Shown here piece by piece: positions 1 through 10,012 of a stretch of 64,000 nt of DNA. How positions within the stretch are numbered: position 1 is the first letter of the stretch; every line of letters begins with the position of its first letter. The notes under the pieces are model-generated. The model did not search any database. It was not told where the DNA came from and saw only the letters and a program-made list of their open reading frames with translations. This DNA is from Phycisphaerae bacterium (lineage in GTDB: Bacteria; Planctomycetota; Phycisphaerae; UBA1845), in the NCBI GenBank assembly GCA_029260015.1, contig JAJDEB010000036.1:1154554-1218553 (forward strand), in the 5' to 3' direction. A program made the position numbers and the translations under genes.

Positions 1-147
1 GTTGCCTTCAAACGGTTTCGGCACAACGCGCAGACCGTAAGCAGTTACTTTGGTTTTGGAGGCTGCGTCATCGGCAAGAGTCGTCGGACAAACAGCAAAC
101 CCGACCAGGCATGCGACTATGCATTTCGCACGAAACGCTTTCAACAT
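1..147 (-). CDS. Exported protein of unknown function, N-terminal fragment (cut by window edge)
   Basis: Reading leftwards from an ATG at 147 the frame stays open to base 1, giving 49 codons with no stop. The first 25 or so residues are a textbook Sec signal peptide: a Lys/Arg-containing start (MLKAFRAK), a hydrophobic core (CIVACLVGFAV) and a small-residue cleavage site ending in TLA before DDAASK. The visible mature part (KTKVTAYGLRVVPKPFEGN) matches no family I recognise. There is no strong Shine-Dalgarno sequence. It lies 178 bases downstream of the hydrolase gene on the same strand, so it could be the distal gene of that operon. That something secreted starts here is fairly sure; the function is unknown. 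Confidence 0.6.
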   Translation of the reverse strand, partial: MLKAFRAKCIVACLVGFAVCPTTLADDAASKTKVTAYGLRVVPKPFEGN

Positions 148-325
148 CGAACATCGACAAGACAAGATCATTGAGATTCTCCTCGATCGTTTGGACCTAC
201 ACACCGCACTTCAACTGCGGTGGAATATTACTTCGGGCGGTCGCCATGTACCAGCCGTTCGACCCCTGGGGTGTGAAAACATGGGAAGAAATGCTGCTTG
301 CGCAGATTAGGCGTGCCCGAATCCT

Positions 326-1108
326 TTACTCGGCTGGATCGGCTGCGACTCCGACGCCGGGCACCAACCACGGCGCAACGGCTTCTCGATTCCAACCATA
401 GGTCAGAATACCGGTGTGCATTCCGCAGTGCCCCTTCAAGATCATGTCGGGCGTCCACCTGTGCTGCTCGAAATGCTCTGCAAGGTTGGGGTCGTCCAGA
501 TTCAACGGCAACGCAAAACCATCTTTGCCTGCCGCCTCCACATACTGCCTATCCATCGTCCCGAACATGCTCGTTCCCCAACCCAACATGAACCAATCGT
601 TGGGTGCGTGCAGATTCACAAGCTTGCCTTCGATGCGGCGAAGTGCGTCGCTCAGGTCGTATGTGGGACTGATGGCTGGCTGACATAGGATGACGTTGTT
701 CAGGCGGACGTCTTCAGGCAGCGCCTCCGCCACCATGATAGCCATTCCCCCTCCACCAGAATATCCGACAAGATCGATCGGGACGCTCGCGTGCTTGACG
801 CGGTACTCGACGATTTGGGTTGCGATGTTGGCTGCGGCGAGTCGATTGCCTTCGTAGGCCATCAAGTTCGCCAGCAGGCCAAAGGGTCGGCCATAATCGT
901 GCGTGCGAATGCGCGACTGCACACCCGCATCGCGAAGCGCCCGCCGCGCACGGGTCAGCGCGATCGGGCCACCCTCGACACCCGGGAACATCCAGACCAA
1001 CCCCTGTTTTTCCTGCAATTGCAATTCAGAAAGTGACGGTGCACAACCGCATAGGATCGCCCCAAACAGTCCCGTAATGAATGCCAGCGTTTGAATGTTC
1101 GGTTTCAT
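326..1108 (-). CDS. Alpha/beta-hydrolase-like lipoprotein
   Basis: A 260-residue protein from the ATG at 1108; a TTG three codons upstream is the alternative start. The N-terminus is a lipoprotein signal ending in a lipobox (A-I-L-C-G-C, Cys about residue 22), so the protein should be lipid-anchored outside the inner membrane. GYSGGGG near residue 118 is the nucleophile elbow (G-x-S-x-G) of alpha/beta hydrolases, and HAPNDWFMLG followed by a late GHCGMHTG could supply the acid and His of the triad. The substrate cannot be read from sequence; a lipase or esterase role is inference. It starts 27 bases after the MacB-like permease stop and probably belongs to the same transcript. Confidence 0.75.
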   Translation of the reverse strand: MKPNIQTLAFITGLFGAILCGCAPSLSELQLQEKQGLVWMFPGVEGGPIALTRARRALRDAGVQSRIRTHDYGRPFGLLANLMAYEGNRLAAANIATQIVEYRVKHASVPIDLVGYSGGGGMAIMVAEALPEDVRLNNVILCQPAISPTYDLSDALRRIEGKLVNLHAPNDWFMLGWGTSMFGTMDRQYVEAAGKDGFALPLNLDDPNLAEHFEQHRWTPDMILKGHCGMHTGILTYGWNREAVAPWLVPGVGVAADPAE

Positions 1109-1135
1109 GACCGCCAAGCAATAGATGGAACGTGC

Positions 1136-2344
1136 CTACTCGTGTCGCAGTGCTTCAACCGGGTCGAGACGCGACGCACGGAACGCAGGATAAAGCCCAG
1201 CCGCCACCCCGGTGAAGAACGCCATGCCCAGTGCAAGAATGATGCTGCGCGGCGTCGTGTACGTTTCGAGAAGTTGGGTGACGTTTTCAAGAATCTTCGT
1301 AAACCCGCGACCCAGAAGGATGCCTAACCCTCCACCCAGCACACTCACCACTCCGGCTTCTAACAGGAACTGAAGGAGAATGTCGGATCGCTTGGCCCCG
1401 ACAGCCATCCTGACACCGATCTCGCGGGTACGCTCGGTCACTGACACAAGCATGATATTGGTGATACCTATCCCACCGACCACCAGGGAAATACCAGCGA
1501 TGCTGTATAGCACGATTGCCATGATTTGAACAAACCCGCCAATTTGCTGAGTGATTTGCTCCTTGGTCATCACTCGAAAGTTGTCGACCTCGCCGGCACG
1601 AATACTATGTTCGACGCGCATGTGGCGTTTGACTTCCTGCATGATGCTTTCAAGTTCGCTGCTTTCTTCGGCTTGAACAGTGATGAATTGCACATACTTG
1701 TTGCCAAACAATCGCGTCAAGCCGGTGGTCAGAGGAATCACCACCTGGTCATCGACGTCGCGCATTCCAAGAAAGCCCTTCTTTTCCATCACGCCGATCA
1801 CGGTAAATCCAATGCCGCCGATGCGAACCCGCGATCCCACGGTGGGCGTTTCGCCGAACAGCTGGCGGGCTACCTTGTGCCCCAATACGCAAACCTTTCG
1901 ACCGCTGACCACATCCTGTTTAGTCAATGTGCGTCCTCGGACGGCTTTGTAGCCGTTGATCGTCGCATAGTTTTGATTTGTCGCGAGCAACTGAATGCTC
2001 AGGTTTTTTTCGAAATGTTTGATTTGCGCCGTGATGAGCGATTCGGGCGCTGTATTCTTAACCGATTCCAGTTCACCCAACGCGTCTGCATCCGAATGCG
2101 TCAACGACAGACTCACCGCGTTGCGCGATCCACGCCCCCCATCGCTGCCGTTCATGACAATGATCTGATCGGCACCGAGCGTTTCAAACCGTTTCACTGC
2201 GTCGCGCGTCGAACCTTCCAGAATCGCCATCGCAGACACCACCGCAGCCACCCCGAAGATCACGCCCAGGCATGCAAGCACCGAGCGCATCAGGTTTGCC
2301 CTAAGGCTGCTAGCTGCCATCCAACATATTCGAAGAAAAAACAT
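1136..2344 (-). CDS. MacB/LolC-type ABC transporter permease
   Basis: 402 residues with the MacB/FtsX layout: one transmembrane helix near residues 18-40, a periplasmic domain of about 230 residues (MacB_PCD), then three helices at the C-terminus, with the family motif region GGIGITNIMLVSVTERTREI (about 290-309) entering the cytoplasm. The N-terminal stretch LRANLMRSVLACLGVIFGVA is typical. It works with the ATPase gene immediately upstream (62-base gap) and the HlyD/MacA-like adaptor, forming a tripartite mechanotransmission exporter. The cargo may be a lipoprotein, peptide or drug and cannot be decided. Unlike E. coli MacB, permease and ATPase are separate genes here. Confidence 0.92.
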   Translation of the reverse strand: MFFLRICWMAASSLRANLMRSVLACLGVIFGVAAVVSAMAILEGSTRDAVKRFETLGADQIIVMNGSDGGRGSRNAVSLSLTHSDADALGELESVKNTAPESLITAQIKHFEKNLSIQLLATNQNYATINGYKAVRGRTLTKQDVVSGRKVCVLGHKVARQLFGETPTVGSRVRIGGIGFTVIGVMEKKGFLGMRDVDDQVVIPLTTGLTRLFGNKYVQFITVQAEESSELESIMQEVKRHMRVEHSIRAGEVDNFRVMTKEQITQQIGGFVQIMAIVLYSIAGISLVVGGIGITNIMLVSVTERTREIGVRMAVGAKRSDILLQFLLEAGVVSVLGGGLGILLGRGFTKILENVTQLLETYTTPRSIILALGMAFFTGVAAGLYPAFRASRLDPVEALRHE

Positions 2345-2407
2345 CGCGTACTCTTAGGTCAATTCAAACGGTAGTCACTTCAACCGATGCAACAATTCCG
2401 CGTTCGA

Positions 2408-3145
2408 TTAAGTCGGACTCCCCACGGGATACCGTGCATCGCGGGCTTCGGCTTGTAGCGCAGTTCGTTTATGTTCGTCGAGCATTTCATCCGCGACGAT
2501 TTTCCCGTCGCGCATTCGGATAATTCTTTTTGCCTGCGCAGCAACATCCATTTCGTGCGTGACAAGGATGATCGTTGTGCCAGCTGCATGCAGTTGATGG
2601 AAAATAGCCATGATCTGTTCGCCGGTCCGCGTATCAAGGTTTCCGGTCGGTTCGTCGGCGAGGATCAGTTTCGGTTCGTTGACGATGGCACGGGCGATGG
2701 CCACGCGCTGTCTTTCACCACCGGAAAGTTCGCTCGGTTTGTGCGATGCCCGCGGGGTCAAACCAACTTTATCAAGTGCGGCCATCGCAGCCGCTCGGGT
2801 GCTGGTCTTGCGACTGTAAATCAGCGGAACGGCCACGTTGTCTACCGCAGACGTTCGGTTGATCAAATTAAACGTCTGGAACACGAATCCGATGTGATGG
2901 TTGCGCACCATCGCCAACTGACGATCGCTCATCCGGTTGACGGCTAGCCCGTCTAGCTTGTAGGTGCCCGACGTCGGGCGATCGAGGCAACCGATCAGGT
3001 GCATCATCGTGCTTTTGCCACTTCCTGATGCACCGGTCAATGACACAAACTCGCCCGCACCGATGTCGAGATCGGCGCCGTCGAGCGCATGAACGATCGA
3101 GTCGCCCATCTTGTAAAGTTTGCGAAGTTGCCGAAGTTCAATCAT
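2408..3145 (-). CDS. ABC transporter ATP-binding protein, MacB/LolD type
   Basis: 245 residues, the usual length for a LolD/MacB-N ATPase. Visible motifs: Walker A GASGSGKST (about 38-46), Q-loop in VFQTFNL, signature LSGGERQRVAIARAI (about 139-153), Walker B LILADEPTGNLD with the catalytic Glu, and the switch His in LVTHEMD. It energises the permease encoded next in the operon. The order on this strand is adaptor, ATPase, permease, hydrolase, with short gaps throughout. Confidence 0.95.
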   Translation of the reverse strand: MIELRQLRKLYKMGDSIVHALDGADLDIGAGEFVSLTGASGSGKSTMMHLIGCLDRPTSGTYKLDGLAVNRMSDRQLAMVRNHHIGFVFQTFNLINRTSAVDNVAVPLIYSRKTSTRAAAMAALDKVGLTPRASHKPSELSGGERQRVAIARAIVNEPKLILADEPTGNLDTRTGEQIMAIFHQLHAAGTTIILVTHEMDVAAQAKRIIRMRDGKIVADEMLDEHKRTALQAEARDARYPVGSPT

Positions 3146-3169
3146 TGCGACGCGTGACCTGACGACCGA

Positions 3170-4600
3170 CTACTCGTCATCTTCATCATCATCCTTCCCG
3201 AGCCGTGGGGGCAGCTTGGTATACACTTCAAGACCACTGGTGATGCCTTTGCCTTCGACCAGTTCGGCGTAAAGCCCATTGTCCAAACCGAACCGACACG
3301 CTACGAAGCGCGGCTTGTGTTCCTTGGTTTCAGGATCAAGCTCGCGCACATATACGCCCAAGTCATCGTTGGGACCTCGGTGGATGGCCTCATGGGGAAT
3401 CAACGTCGCGTCGGTCACCGCTTCTGCCGTGAATTCTACGTCGGCTTGCATGCCGGGAACCAATGCCAGCATCATGCGATTCTTGCTCGTGACGCGAATG
3501 TGTACGACATACGTCACGATGTTTTGCGCTTTGCGCGGTTCCGGATCGATACTCTCAATCACACCGGTGAATTCCTGATCGCGGAACGAATCAACCATCA
3601 CCGTTACAGGAACGCCTTCCAGACCGATTTCGGGTACGAGACTATTCGTGCTGACCAACGGAACGACCCCATCGTCGGCCAACTGCTGAGCCAGTTCGAG
3701 TCCACCGGGTCGGGCCTGCGGGGGAGCGAGCCACATTACCGCACCAATGTCAGCATCTGACACTTCTGTCTGCACATACACGTCCGAAATATCCGAGACG
3801 ACAGCCAACTCGGTTCCACCGGTAAACGTCGTCTTACCGCCCTGCACGACGGCACCAACCTCAACGTTGATCCTTGAAACCATGCCATCAATCGGTGAAC
3901 GGATTTCCGTTTCGCGCAAACGCTTTTCGGCATCGCTCAAATTGGTTTGAGTGATTTCCAAAGCCTTCTCAGCCAACTCTACATCGTGCTCCGAAAGCTC
4001 GATCCCAATCTCCGCCTGAACCCGATCGGCTTTTGCACCATCAAGTTGAGCCACGAGTTGTTCGTAGCGGGATTGCACAGTCGTCAACTCGTCCATACTC
4101 GCCAAGTCTTTTTTGCGGCCTTCAAAAATCTTTTCCTGCAACTGCTTGGTCTTGTTGAATGTGAATTCTGCGTCAACCAACTGTGCTTCAACGCCTTTGA
4201 TACGAGCATCAATTTGCGCGAGGGCACTGGACTTGCGTTCCTTGAGACGCAGCTTTTGCTGTTTCAAGGTCGCCGACGCACGGGCCACTTCGTTTTCCGC
4301 ACGCGTGACGTTGCGCTGTTCTTCCTCCTGATCGAGACGAATCAAAAGCTCGCCGGCTTTGACGAGTTGACCCGGGTCCACCGGAATCTCAATAACCTCT
4401 CCACTCGCTTCCGGTTTGATCACGCTGCGGGATTTCGGTTGAATCTCACCGGTACCGGTAATCGGAATCGTCAAATCACCGCGCCCGACGATCGCCGTCT
4501 TTTCCTGCAAGAACGCAAGGTTGACCCGCGCCCCGCTCAGTTGCTGGTAACCGAGGTATAGCACTACAATCGTGCCCAATATTAAGATCCACTTCTTCAA
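3170..4600 (-). CDS. MacA/HlyD-family periplasmic adaptor subunit
   Basis: 476 residues. The start is a TTG at 4600, preceded nine bases upstream by CAGGAG; no better start exists. A single membrane anchor (about 4-22) is followed by a lipoyl/barrel-sandwich half (PEASGEVIEIPVDPGQLVKAG), a long helical hairpin of about 100 residues rich in Glu, Lys and Gln (about 85-220), the second lipoyl half (RSPIDGMVSRINVEVGAVV), beta-barrel domains and an acidic tail (KDDDEDDE). This is the membrane-fusion adaptor that links the inner-membrane ABC pair to an outer-membrane channel; no TolC homologue is in the window. First gene of the operon, with a sigma-70-like promoter about 100 bases upstream. Confidence 0.92.
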   Translation of the reverse strand: MKKWILILGTIVVLYLGYQQLSGARVNLAFLQEKTAIVGRGDLTIPITGTGEIQPKSRSVIKPEASGEVIEIPVDPGQLVKAGELLIRLDQEEEQRNVTRAENEVARASATLKQQKLRLKERKSSALAQIDARIKGVEAQLVDAEFTFNKTKQLQEKIFEGRKKDLASMDELTTVQSRYEQLVAQLDGAKADRVQAEIGIELSEHDVELAEKALEITQTNLSDAEKRLRETEIRSPIDGMVSRINVEVGAVVQGGKTTFTGGTELAVVSDISDVYVQTEVSDADIGAVMWLAPPQARPGGLELAQQLADDGVVPLVSTNSLVPEIGLEGVPVTVMVDSFRDQEFTGVIESIDPEPRKAQNIVTYVVHIRVTSKNRMMLALVPGMQADVEFTAEAVTDATLIPHEAIHRGPNDDLGVYVRELDPETKEHKPRFVACRFGLDNGLYAELVEGKGITSGLEVYTKLPPRLGKDDDEDDE

Positions 4601-4700
4601 CTTGACTTGCTCCTGGGTCGCGCACGAAAAACCGGCTGAGACGCGACGGGCTTATTCTTAGATGGTTTCGGTTGACCTGCTAACCCCAGACCAAACGCAG

Positions 4701-4729
4701 GTTATACCGCTCTGATCGACGCGTAACAA
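4701..4729 (-). promoter_or_regulatory. Sigma-70-type promoter of the MacAB-like operon
   Basis: On the minus strand: TTGTTA (-35), a 17-base spacer and TATAAC (-10). The predicted transcription start lies near 4694, giving an untranslated leader of about 95 bases before the adaptor gene. Spacing is ideal and both boxes are near consensus; not tested experimentally. Confidence 0.5.
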
Positions 4730-4897
4730 CGATTCGCATCTTTGGTTCTCGTCGCACCCTGTCGATAGTTGTCCTACGATTCAAATCGACCGCACTCCAA
4801 ATCGGCAAAGCTCGGCTGCGTTGGACACGTTTTGATGCGCCTGCTACGATCGTCGCCGATCCTACCTGATTCTGTCGCTTTTTGTGGGGAAACCAAA

Positions 4898-6265
4898 GTG
4901 ATCAACGACATCATCAGTCACATCGACGCCAATCGTGACGACTACCTCAATCGACTCAACGAACTGCTGCGAATCGCCAGCATTTCAACAGACCCCGAGG
5001 CCAAACCCGGCATACGGGCAGCCGCCAACTGGATTCACGGATTCTTCGAAAACTGCGGCATCGAGTCGATGATCCTTGAAACCGAAGGCCACCCAGCCGT
5101 CATCGCCGACACCGGCCCCGTGGAGGGCGATGGTCCGACCGTACTTGTATACGGTCACTACGATGTCCAGCCCACCGGTGACCCCGGGTTGTGGAAATCT
5201 GAACCGTTCTCGCCGGAAGTTCGTGACGGCCGGCTATATGCCCGGGGCTCAGCCGACGACAAGGGACAGGTCTTCACCCATATGCTAGCCGCCGAGGCAT
5301 GGAAAAAAGTCGCCGGCAAGCTGCCGATCCGCGTGAAATTCCTGATCGAAGGCGAAGAAGAAATCGGATCCAAACACCTCGGCGCAATTCTCGAAAAGGA
5401 AAAGGCACGCCTCGCATGTGACTACGTTTGCCTGTCCGATACGCCCAAACTCAGCGAAGAGACACCCGCGATCACCTATGGCACCAAGGGTATGGTTTAC
5501 AAAGAGATCAACTACACCGCCCAAACCCAGGACCTTCATAGCGGCGCGTTCGGCGGGACATTCCCGAACCCGGGAAACGCACTCAACGCATTGATCGCCA
5601 AGATGAAAGACGCCGATCACCGGGTCACCATTGAAGGATTCTACGACGACGTTCTCGAAAGCACGCCCGAAGAACTCGCATCGCTTAAGACGTTGCCCTT
5701 TGATGAAGAGGAATACCGCAACTCGGTCGGGGCCAAAGCGCTCGTCGGCGAAAAAGGATTCACGACATTGCAGCGCCGCTGGTTGCGCCCGACGCTCGAC
5801 GTCAACGGTCTGCTTTGCGGATTCACCGGCGAGGGGTCGATGACGATCATCCCGGCCAAGGCGATGGGCAAGGTGTCCATGCGCCTCGTACCGAATCAGT
5901 CGGCAAGCAAGATCAGCGCATCGTTCGATAAGTTTGTCGAGAAACACACGCCCGCCGGCATCGATTACAAGATCAAGACCTTTACCCTTTGCGATGCGTA
6001 CATGTGCCCGCTGACCAATCCCGGATTAAAACAAGCGGCTGCTGCTGTGGAGGCTGGATTCGGTGTGGCTCCCGCATATACCCGCGAAGGTGGCTCTCTA
6101 CCGATTCTGCCACTATTCAAGAAAGTGCTCGGCGCAGAGTCGTTAATGATCGGTTTCAGCCTGCCAACGTGTAATCTGCACGGGCCCAACGAATTCATGG
6201 TGGTGGATGACTTCTACAAAGGCATCCGAACCTCAGCCCACCTATTCGAAAAAATGGCCATCTGA
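4898..6265 (+). CDS. M20 family metallopeptidase (dipeptidase)
   Basis: 455 residues from a GTG at 4898 preceded by GGGGA seven bases upstream. The frame is open further upstream, but the extra 43 residues look non-coding and this length fits the M20 dipeptidase family. Metal ligands and catalytic residues are in place: H87 and D89 in YGHYDVQP, D120 in RGSADDKG, the catalytic Glu pair in EGEEEIG (about 154-155), and a late His in CNLHGPNEF. The protein should be a cytosolic zinc-dependent dipeptidase or aminoacylase with a lid/dimerisation domain in the middle. It stands alone, divergent from the MacAB operon. Confidence 0.93.
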   Translation: MINDIISHIDANRDDYLNRLNELLRIASISTDPEAKPGIRAAANWIHGFFENCGIESMILETEGHPAVIADTGPVEGDGPTVLVYGHYDVQPTGDPGLWKSEPFSPEVRDGRLYARGSADDKGQVFTHMLAAEAWKKVAGKLPIRVKFLIEGEEEIGSKHLGAILEKEKARLACDYVCLSDTPKLSEETPAITYGTKGMVYKEINYTAQTQDLHSGAFGGTFPNPGNALNALIAKMKDADHRVTIEGFYDDVLESTPEELASLKTLPFDEEEYRNSVGAKALVGEKGFTTLQRRWLRPTLDVNGLLCGFTGEGSMTIIPAKAMGKVSMRLVPNQSASKISASFDKFVEKHTPAGIDYKIKTFTLCDAYMCPLTNPGLKQAAAAVEAGFGVAPAYTREGGSLPILPLFKKVLGAESLMIGFSLPTCNLHGPNEFMVVDDFYKGIRTSAHLFEKMAI

Positions 6266-6416
6266 CCGCCCAATAGGCGGAAATCAATTTGCAAATTCAT
6301 TTCAGACTTCGCTCCGCAACCGGCAAGGACTTGTTAAAGACCCGCCGGTCCGTCCGTTATTCTTGACTGGATGGAAGACCGCCCACCGGCGGATGCCAAC
6401 TTGCGGAGATACAGAA

Positions 6417-8987
6417 ATGCGATTCTCTAGAACGCTCATCGGTGTCGCTGTTTCAGTTCTGCTTACGGTCATGGTCAGTTGCAATCCCCCACCCCCACCT
6501 GGTGATGGCGGTGGCAACGGTGGTGGTTCCAACTCTGACGACAACTCGGGCATTCCCGATGCGCCGGGTACGGGCACGGTGGGTAACGGCGTGGTCGCCG
6601 AAAATATTTTCGCCCCGGGCGTGGTCATGATTCCACCTGGCGTCTCTTTTAGAGCACAGGACCTTCGCGTCCGCACCAACATCGACAACGCACCGGTGTC
6701 GGCCAACGGTCAGTTCACCGTTAAGACCGTGTCCGCCGAAACCACACTCGTGCAAGTGGTCGATCAGGACGACGCCATCGTACTGATCAGTTGGCACGAT
6801 TGGATTCTGCTTCGCGACCCTCCCGAGATCAACACCAACACGACCGCGGCAGCACTACTCTACATGGCCGTCGGTGGTTGGGGACTGCCACCCGAAGCGA
6901 CGCGTGACTTGCGGTTTGAAATCGAGAATACCGAGGCGTGCCAACGGTTGGCCGACGTCATCGCTTTCGCATTGACCAAGAACCGCATCGCGCTGAATTG
7001 CGACCCCGACGTCACAGAAAGCCTGGAGATGGAAACGGTCAATTTCATCAACGAACTCAGCGACGACGTTTTCGGAAACGTCAGCCCCAAGCGAACGGAA
7101 AAAACTCGCGTCGATACCGGAAGTGACGCCCTGATTTCAGTCTCTCCGCGCGGCGAGCAAGGGGGCATAACAATCGTACCCAACGACGACACAGCCACCA
7201 TTACAGCACGCAATCAGTTCGGCCGAGCCGGTTTGCTTTACATCCTTGAAACCGGCTACGAAGACATCGAAGGCAACCGGATTGACCACAATGTCTACCA
7301 GCCCATCGGCGAACCCATTGCAATACCCGACGCGCGAACGTTAAGCAGCTCGTTTAACGCTTCGATCGTCATTGCATCCGTCAACGTCACTGACTTTGAC
7401 CGAGCGATATGGGAGAACCGCGAAGTCGGACCCATCGACTTACGGCAACACGAGGGGGCCAACCGCACGACCTACGAACTCGTCTTCCTTGGGCCATCCT
7501 TCAATCCCATCGACGAATCCATCCTGAGCGCGACACGATACGCCAACGTCCGCAGCGAGTGGGAGGACAAGCTGGAAGAACTGCGCCTCGAAAATTTCGT
7601 GTTCAAAGTTTTGATCCCGCTGGGCGAGCAGATGGGCCTCGGGGCGAGTATTTCGACCGTTTTCGACAGCGTTCCAGAAGCCGGCCGTACGCTTGCCCAG
7701 TTGATATTGCCCATCCTTGAAGGAGCTGGCGTGACGCTCACTTCGCGCGACGGATATGTCGAAGCGCTGCAAGTCGTCATAGATCGCTTCATGAACAATC
7801 AGGCATTTCGCTTCGACATGATCGCTGCACTCACCCTGGCATATGACGCTCGAACGGCACAGCAGATCAGCACCGAACAGATGGCCAACGGCATGCAGCG
7901 CCTCGTCCGGATGGAAAGTTTCCTGCTCGCGATTTACAACAGTTTCGACAATCGCGATGTCGCTCAGGTTGTCGATCATCTGGCCCGTTCCAATGACGCC
8001 GAATTCTGGGACGCAGAAGTGGCGGCTGTCCGACTCGATCCGTCCCCGGTCGACCTTACTCAAACGATTCTGTCGAAAGATATCACCGTATCGGTCGCGG
8101 GCAGTCCGGCAGAACCGGTCACCTATGAATGGAGTACATCAGGCGACAACGGTTTCATCGTCGCGGCATTGACCGACCCCGGTGATGGCGATGGCCTCAC
8201 TTCCTTTACGACGACAGAGCGTACCGCAAGATATCGAGCGCTCACTTTCGTGGTTGGCGATATCGACACCGTCACCGTGCGCGCCACCGATGCAAATGGC
8301 GTTTACCTCGGGGCGGCGACCACCCAGGTGAGAGGGTTCCAACTTGAGGAAAACCCATGCAATAAATTTCCGGAAGATGATTATCAACGGGGTGATCGAA
8401 TCAGAATCGTCGGTGCTTCCACGAACATTGTTGGCGGAGATCGGATCAACGTCACCGTTTCATTCAACGCAACCCATAGCCTCCCGGGCGTCACGGTGTA
8501 CGCGTCAGCCGCCTGCTCGCGATGCAACGTGGGATGCTTCTGCACGCAGGAAGAACTTCAACAAATCGAAATCGACGGCGAACCGGCTGGCGGCGGGAGC
8601 GACCACGGGTGGGTACTGATTCAACACAAGGATGGGGCAAACGGGCGAGAGGTTCAAGCCTTCTGCATGGCCAGCGCGACCAAGCGCTTTACCCTGCCAG
8701 CCGAACAAGAATCCGGCACGTTCGAAGCCGACTTCAGCTTCCCGGTCTCACCCGATTGGTTTGGATGCTCTTCCGTGGACTCTTGCGGTTGCCCGTTCAT
8801 TGATGACTTCTACGTCAGACTCAATTCTGGCGGTGGGATCGAGACCGACTCCCGAAAACAAGTGTGGCACGGGTATTTCATCCTCGCCAGGGCTGGCAAC
8901 GGCGAGCAAGCACTGAGGACCCTCGCATTTGCTCGGGACCCAAGTTTCGACCCCGAAACCGCGTTTGATTGCCCTGATGATGAATAA
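6417..8987 (+). CDS. Large lipoprotein of unknown function with Cys-rich C-terminal part
   Basis: 856 residues from the ATG at 6417; the frame extends further upstream but overlaps the M20 gene. Signal peptide and lipobox (VMVSC, Cys near residue 22) are followed by a Pro/Gly/Ser/Asp tether, the usual sign of an exposed lipoprotein. The middle is mixed alpha/beta with no family I recognise. Around residues 610-680 the run EPVTYEWSTSG followed by a beta-rich stretch suggests an Ig/PKD-like module. The last 200 residues carry clustered cysteines (CSRCNVGCFC, then FGCSSVDSCGCPF), implying disulphides outside the cytoplasm. Neighbours give no clue to its role. Confidence 0.8.
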   Translation: MRFSRTLIGVAVSVLLTVMVSCNPPPPPGDGGGNGGGSNSDDNSGIPDAPGTGTVGNGVVAENIFAPGVVMIPPGVSFRAQDLRVRTNIDNAPVSANGQFTVKTVSAETTLVQVVDQDDAIVLISWHDWILLRDPPEINTNTTAAALLYMAVGGWGLPPEATRDLRFEIENTEACQRLADVIAFALTKNRIALNCDPDVTESLEMETVNFINELSDDVFGNVSPKRTEKTRVDTGSDALISVSPRGEQGGITIVPNDDTATITARNQFGRAGLLYILETGYEDIEGNRIDHNVYQPIGEPIAIPDARTLSSSFNASIVIASVNVTDFDRAIWENREVGPIDLRQHEGANRTTYELVFLGPSFNPIDESILSATRYANVRSEWEDKLEELRLENFVFKVLIPLGEQMGLGASISTVFDSVPEAGRTLAQLILPILEGAGVTLTSRDGYVEALQVVIDRFMNNQAFRFDMIAALTLAYDARTAQQISTEQMANGMQRLVRMESFLLAIYNSFDNRDVAQVVDHLARSNDAEFWDAEVAAVRLDPSPVDLTQTILSKDITVSVAGSPAEPVTYEWSTSGDNGFIVAALTDPGDGDGLTSFTTTERTARYRALTFVVGDIDTVTVRATDANGVYLGAATTQVRGFQLEENPCNKFPEDDYQRGDRIRIVGASTNIVGGDRINVTVSFNATHSLPGVTVYASAACSRCNVGCFCTQEELQQIEIDGEPAGGGSDHGWVLIQHKDGANGREVQAFCMASATKRFTLPAEQESGTFEADFSFPVSPDWFGCSSVDSCGCPFIDDFYVRLNSGGGIETDSRKQVWHGYFILARAGNGEQALRTLAFARDPSFDPETAFDCPDDE

Positions 8988-9190
8988 ATCGGCATCGCGA
9001 TCATGAGGATAAATTCAAAGAGTTGGGGTTGACGAGCTTGAGTCTATGCCCCAGCAACCTTGCCCCATGCAAACTTGTCGCTAGCATACCCCGACCGAAT
9101 TCGGCAAAATGTAGGCCTGACTCGGAATGGACGCCGCGTCCATCATCAGTCATTCCCCGCATATGGCGGGCTTGCGAAGGGACTCAACCT

Positions 9191-10012
9191 GTGTTCAATA
9201 CGATTGTCGATAAGGTCAACGATGTTCTGCGTCTCGACAGCGTCAAAGATACCGTCTCCAAAAATCTCTATCGTTACCTCAACAAAAAAATCGACAACTC
9301 TGCCGAAGTGAGTTTCCTCAACTACGGCTTCTCGCCGCTCGATGGCGAACCCGTCAAACTTGAGCCAGCCGACGAGCGCAACCGCGTTTACATCCAACTG
9401 TACCATCACGTCGTCAGCCGCGTCGACTTGTCGGGGCGCGATGTGTTGGAAGTCAGCAGCGGGCGCGGTGGCGGTGCGAAATACATCAAGCGTTATCTCA
9501 AAGCCCGTCGCATGTGCGGCATCGATCGTCAACCACGCGCCGTCAAGTATTGCAACAAACAGCACGGCGAACCGGGACTCGCATACATTTGCGGTGATGC
9601 CCAGCGGTTGCCTGTTGACGGTGCGTCCTGCGATGCCGTTGTCAATGTCGAAGCGTCGCACGACTACCTCGATGTGCCCAAGTTCCTAAGCGAAGTGCAT
9701 CGCGTTTTGCGACCCGGTGGACATTTCCTCTACACCGATTTTCGCAATGAAGAGGAAGTCGCCGCTTGGAAGAAGCAGATCGCTGAATCCGGGTTGACGG
9801 TACTTGAAGACGAAGACATCACCGCCAACGTCGCCAAAGGGTTGGCAGATAACACCGAGCACAACAACGAACTCGTCAAAAAACTCGCCCCGACGCTGTT
9901 GCGTCCGCTGTTTCGACAGTTCGCTGGCGTTGAGGGTTCCTGCATTCAGGAGCGTTTCGCCACCGGCCGCTCGCGCTACCAGCGATTCCTGATTCAAAAA
10001 CCTGTTCAGTAA
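9191..10012 (+). CDS. Class I SAM-dependent methyltransferase
   Basis: 273 residues from the GTG at 9191, which has GAAGGG eight bases upstream; an in-frame extension back to 9023 has no coding look. Motif I is VLEVSSGRGGGA (about 90-101), the acidic residue after strand 2 is in CGIDRQ, motif II-like ICGDAQRLP, and VLRPGGHFLYTDF is post-motif II. The overall pattern resembles the phthiotriol/phenolphthiotriol dimycocerosates methyltransferase group, which methylate hydroxyls of lipids, but the substrate here is unknown. It ends 16 bases from the convergent lipoprotein gene. Confidence 0.88.
   Translation: MFNTIVDKVNDVLRLDSVKDTVSKNLYRYLNKKIDNSAEVSFLNYGFSPLDGEPVKLEPADERNRVYIQLYHHVVSRVDLSGRDVLEVSSGRGGGAKYIKRYLKARRMCGIDRQPRAVKYCNKQHGEPGLAYICGDAQRLPVDGASCDAVVNVEASHDYLDVPKFLSEVHRVLRPGGHFLYTDFRNEEEVAAWKKQIAESGLTVLEDEDITANVAKGLADNTEHNNELVKKLAPTLLRPLFRQFAGVEGSCIQERFATGRSRYQRFLIQKPVQ

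Noticed and set aside
1526..2374. 282-codon plus-strand frame opposite the MacB-like permease
   Set aside because: Antisense shadow of a clearly conserved gene; its translation is His/Arg-rich without domain features.
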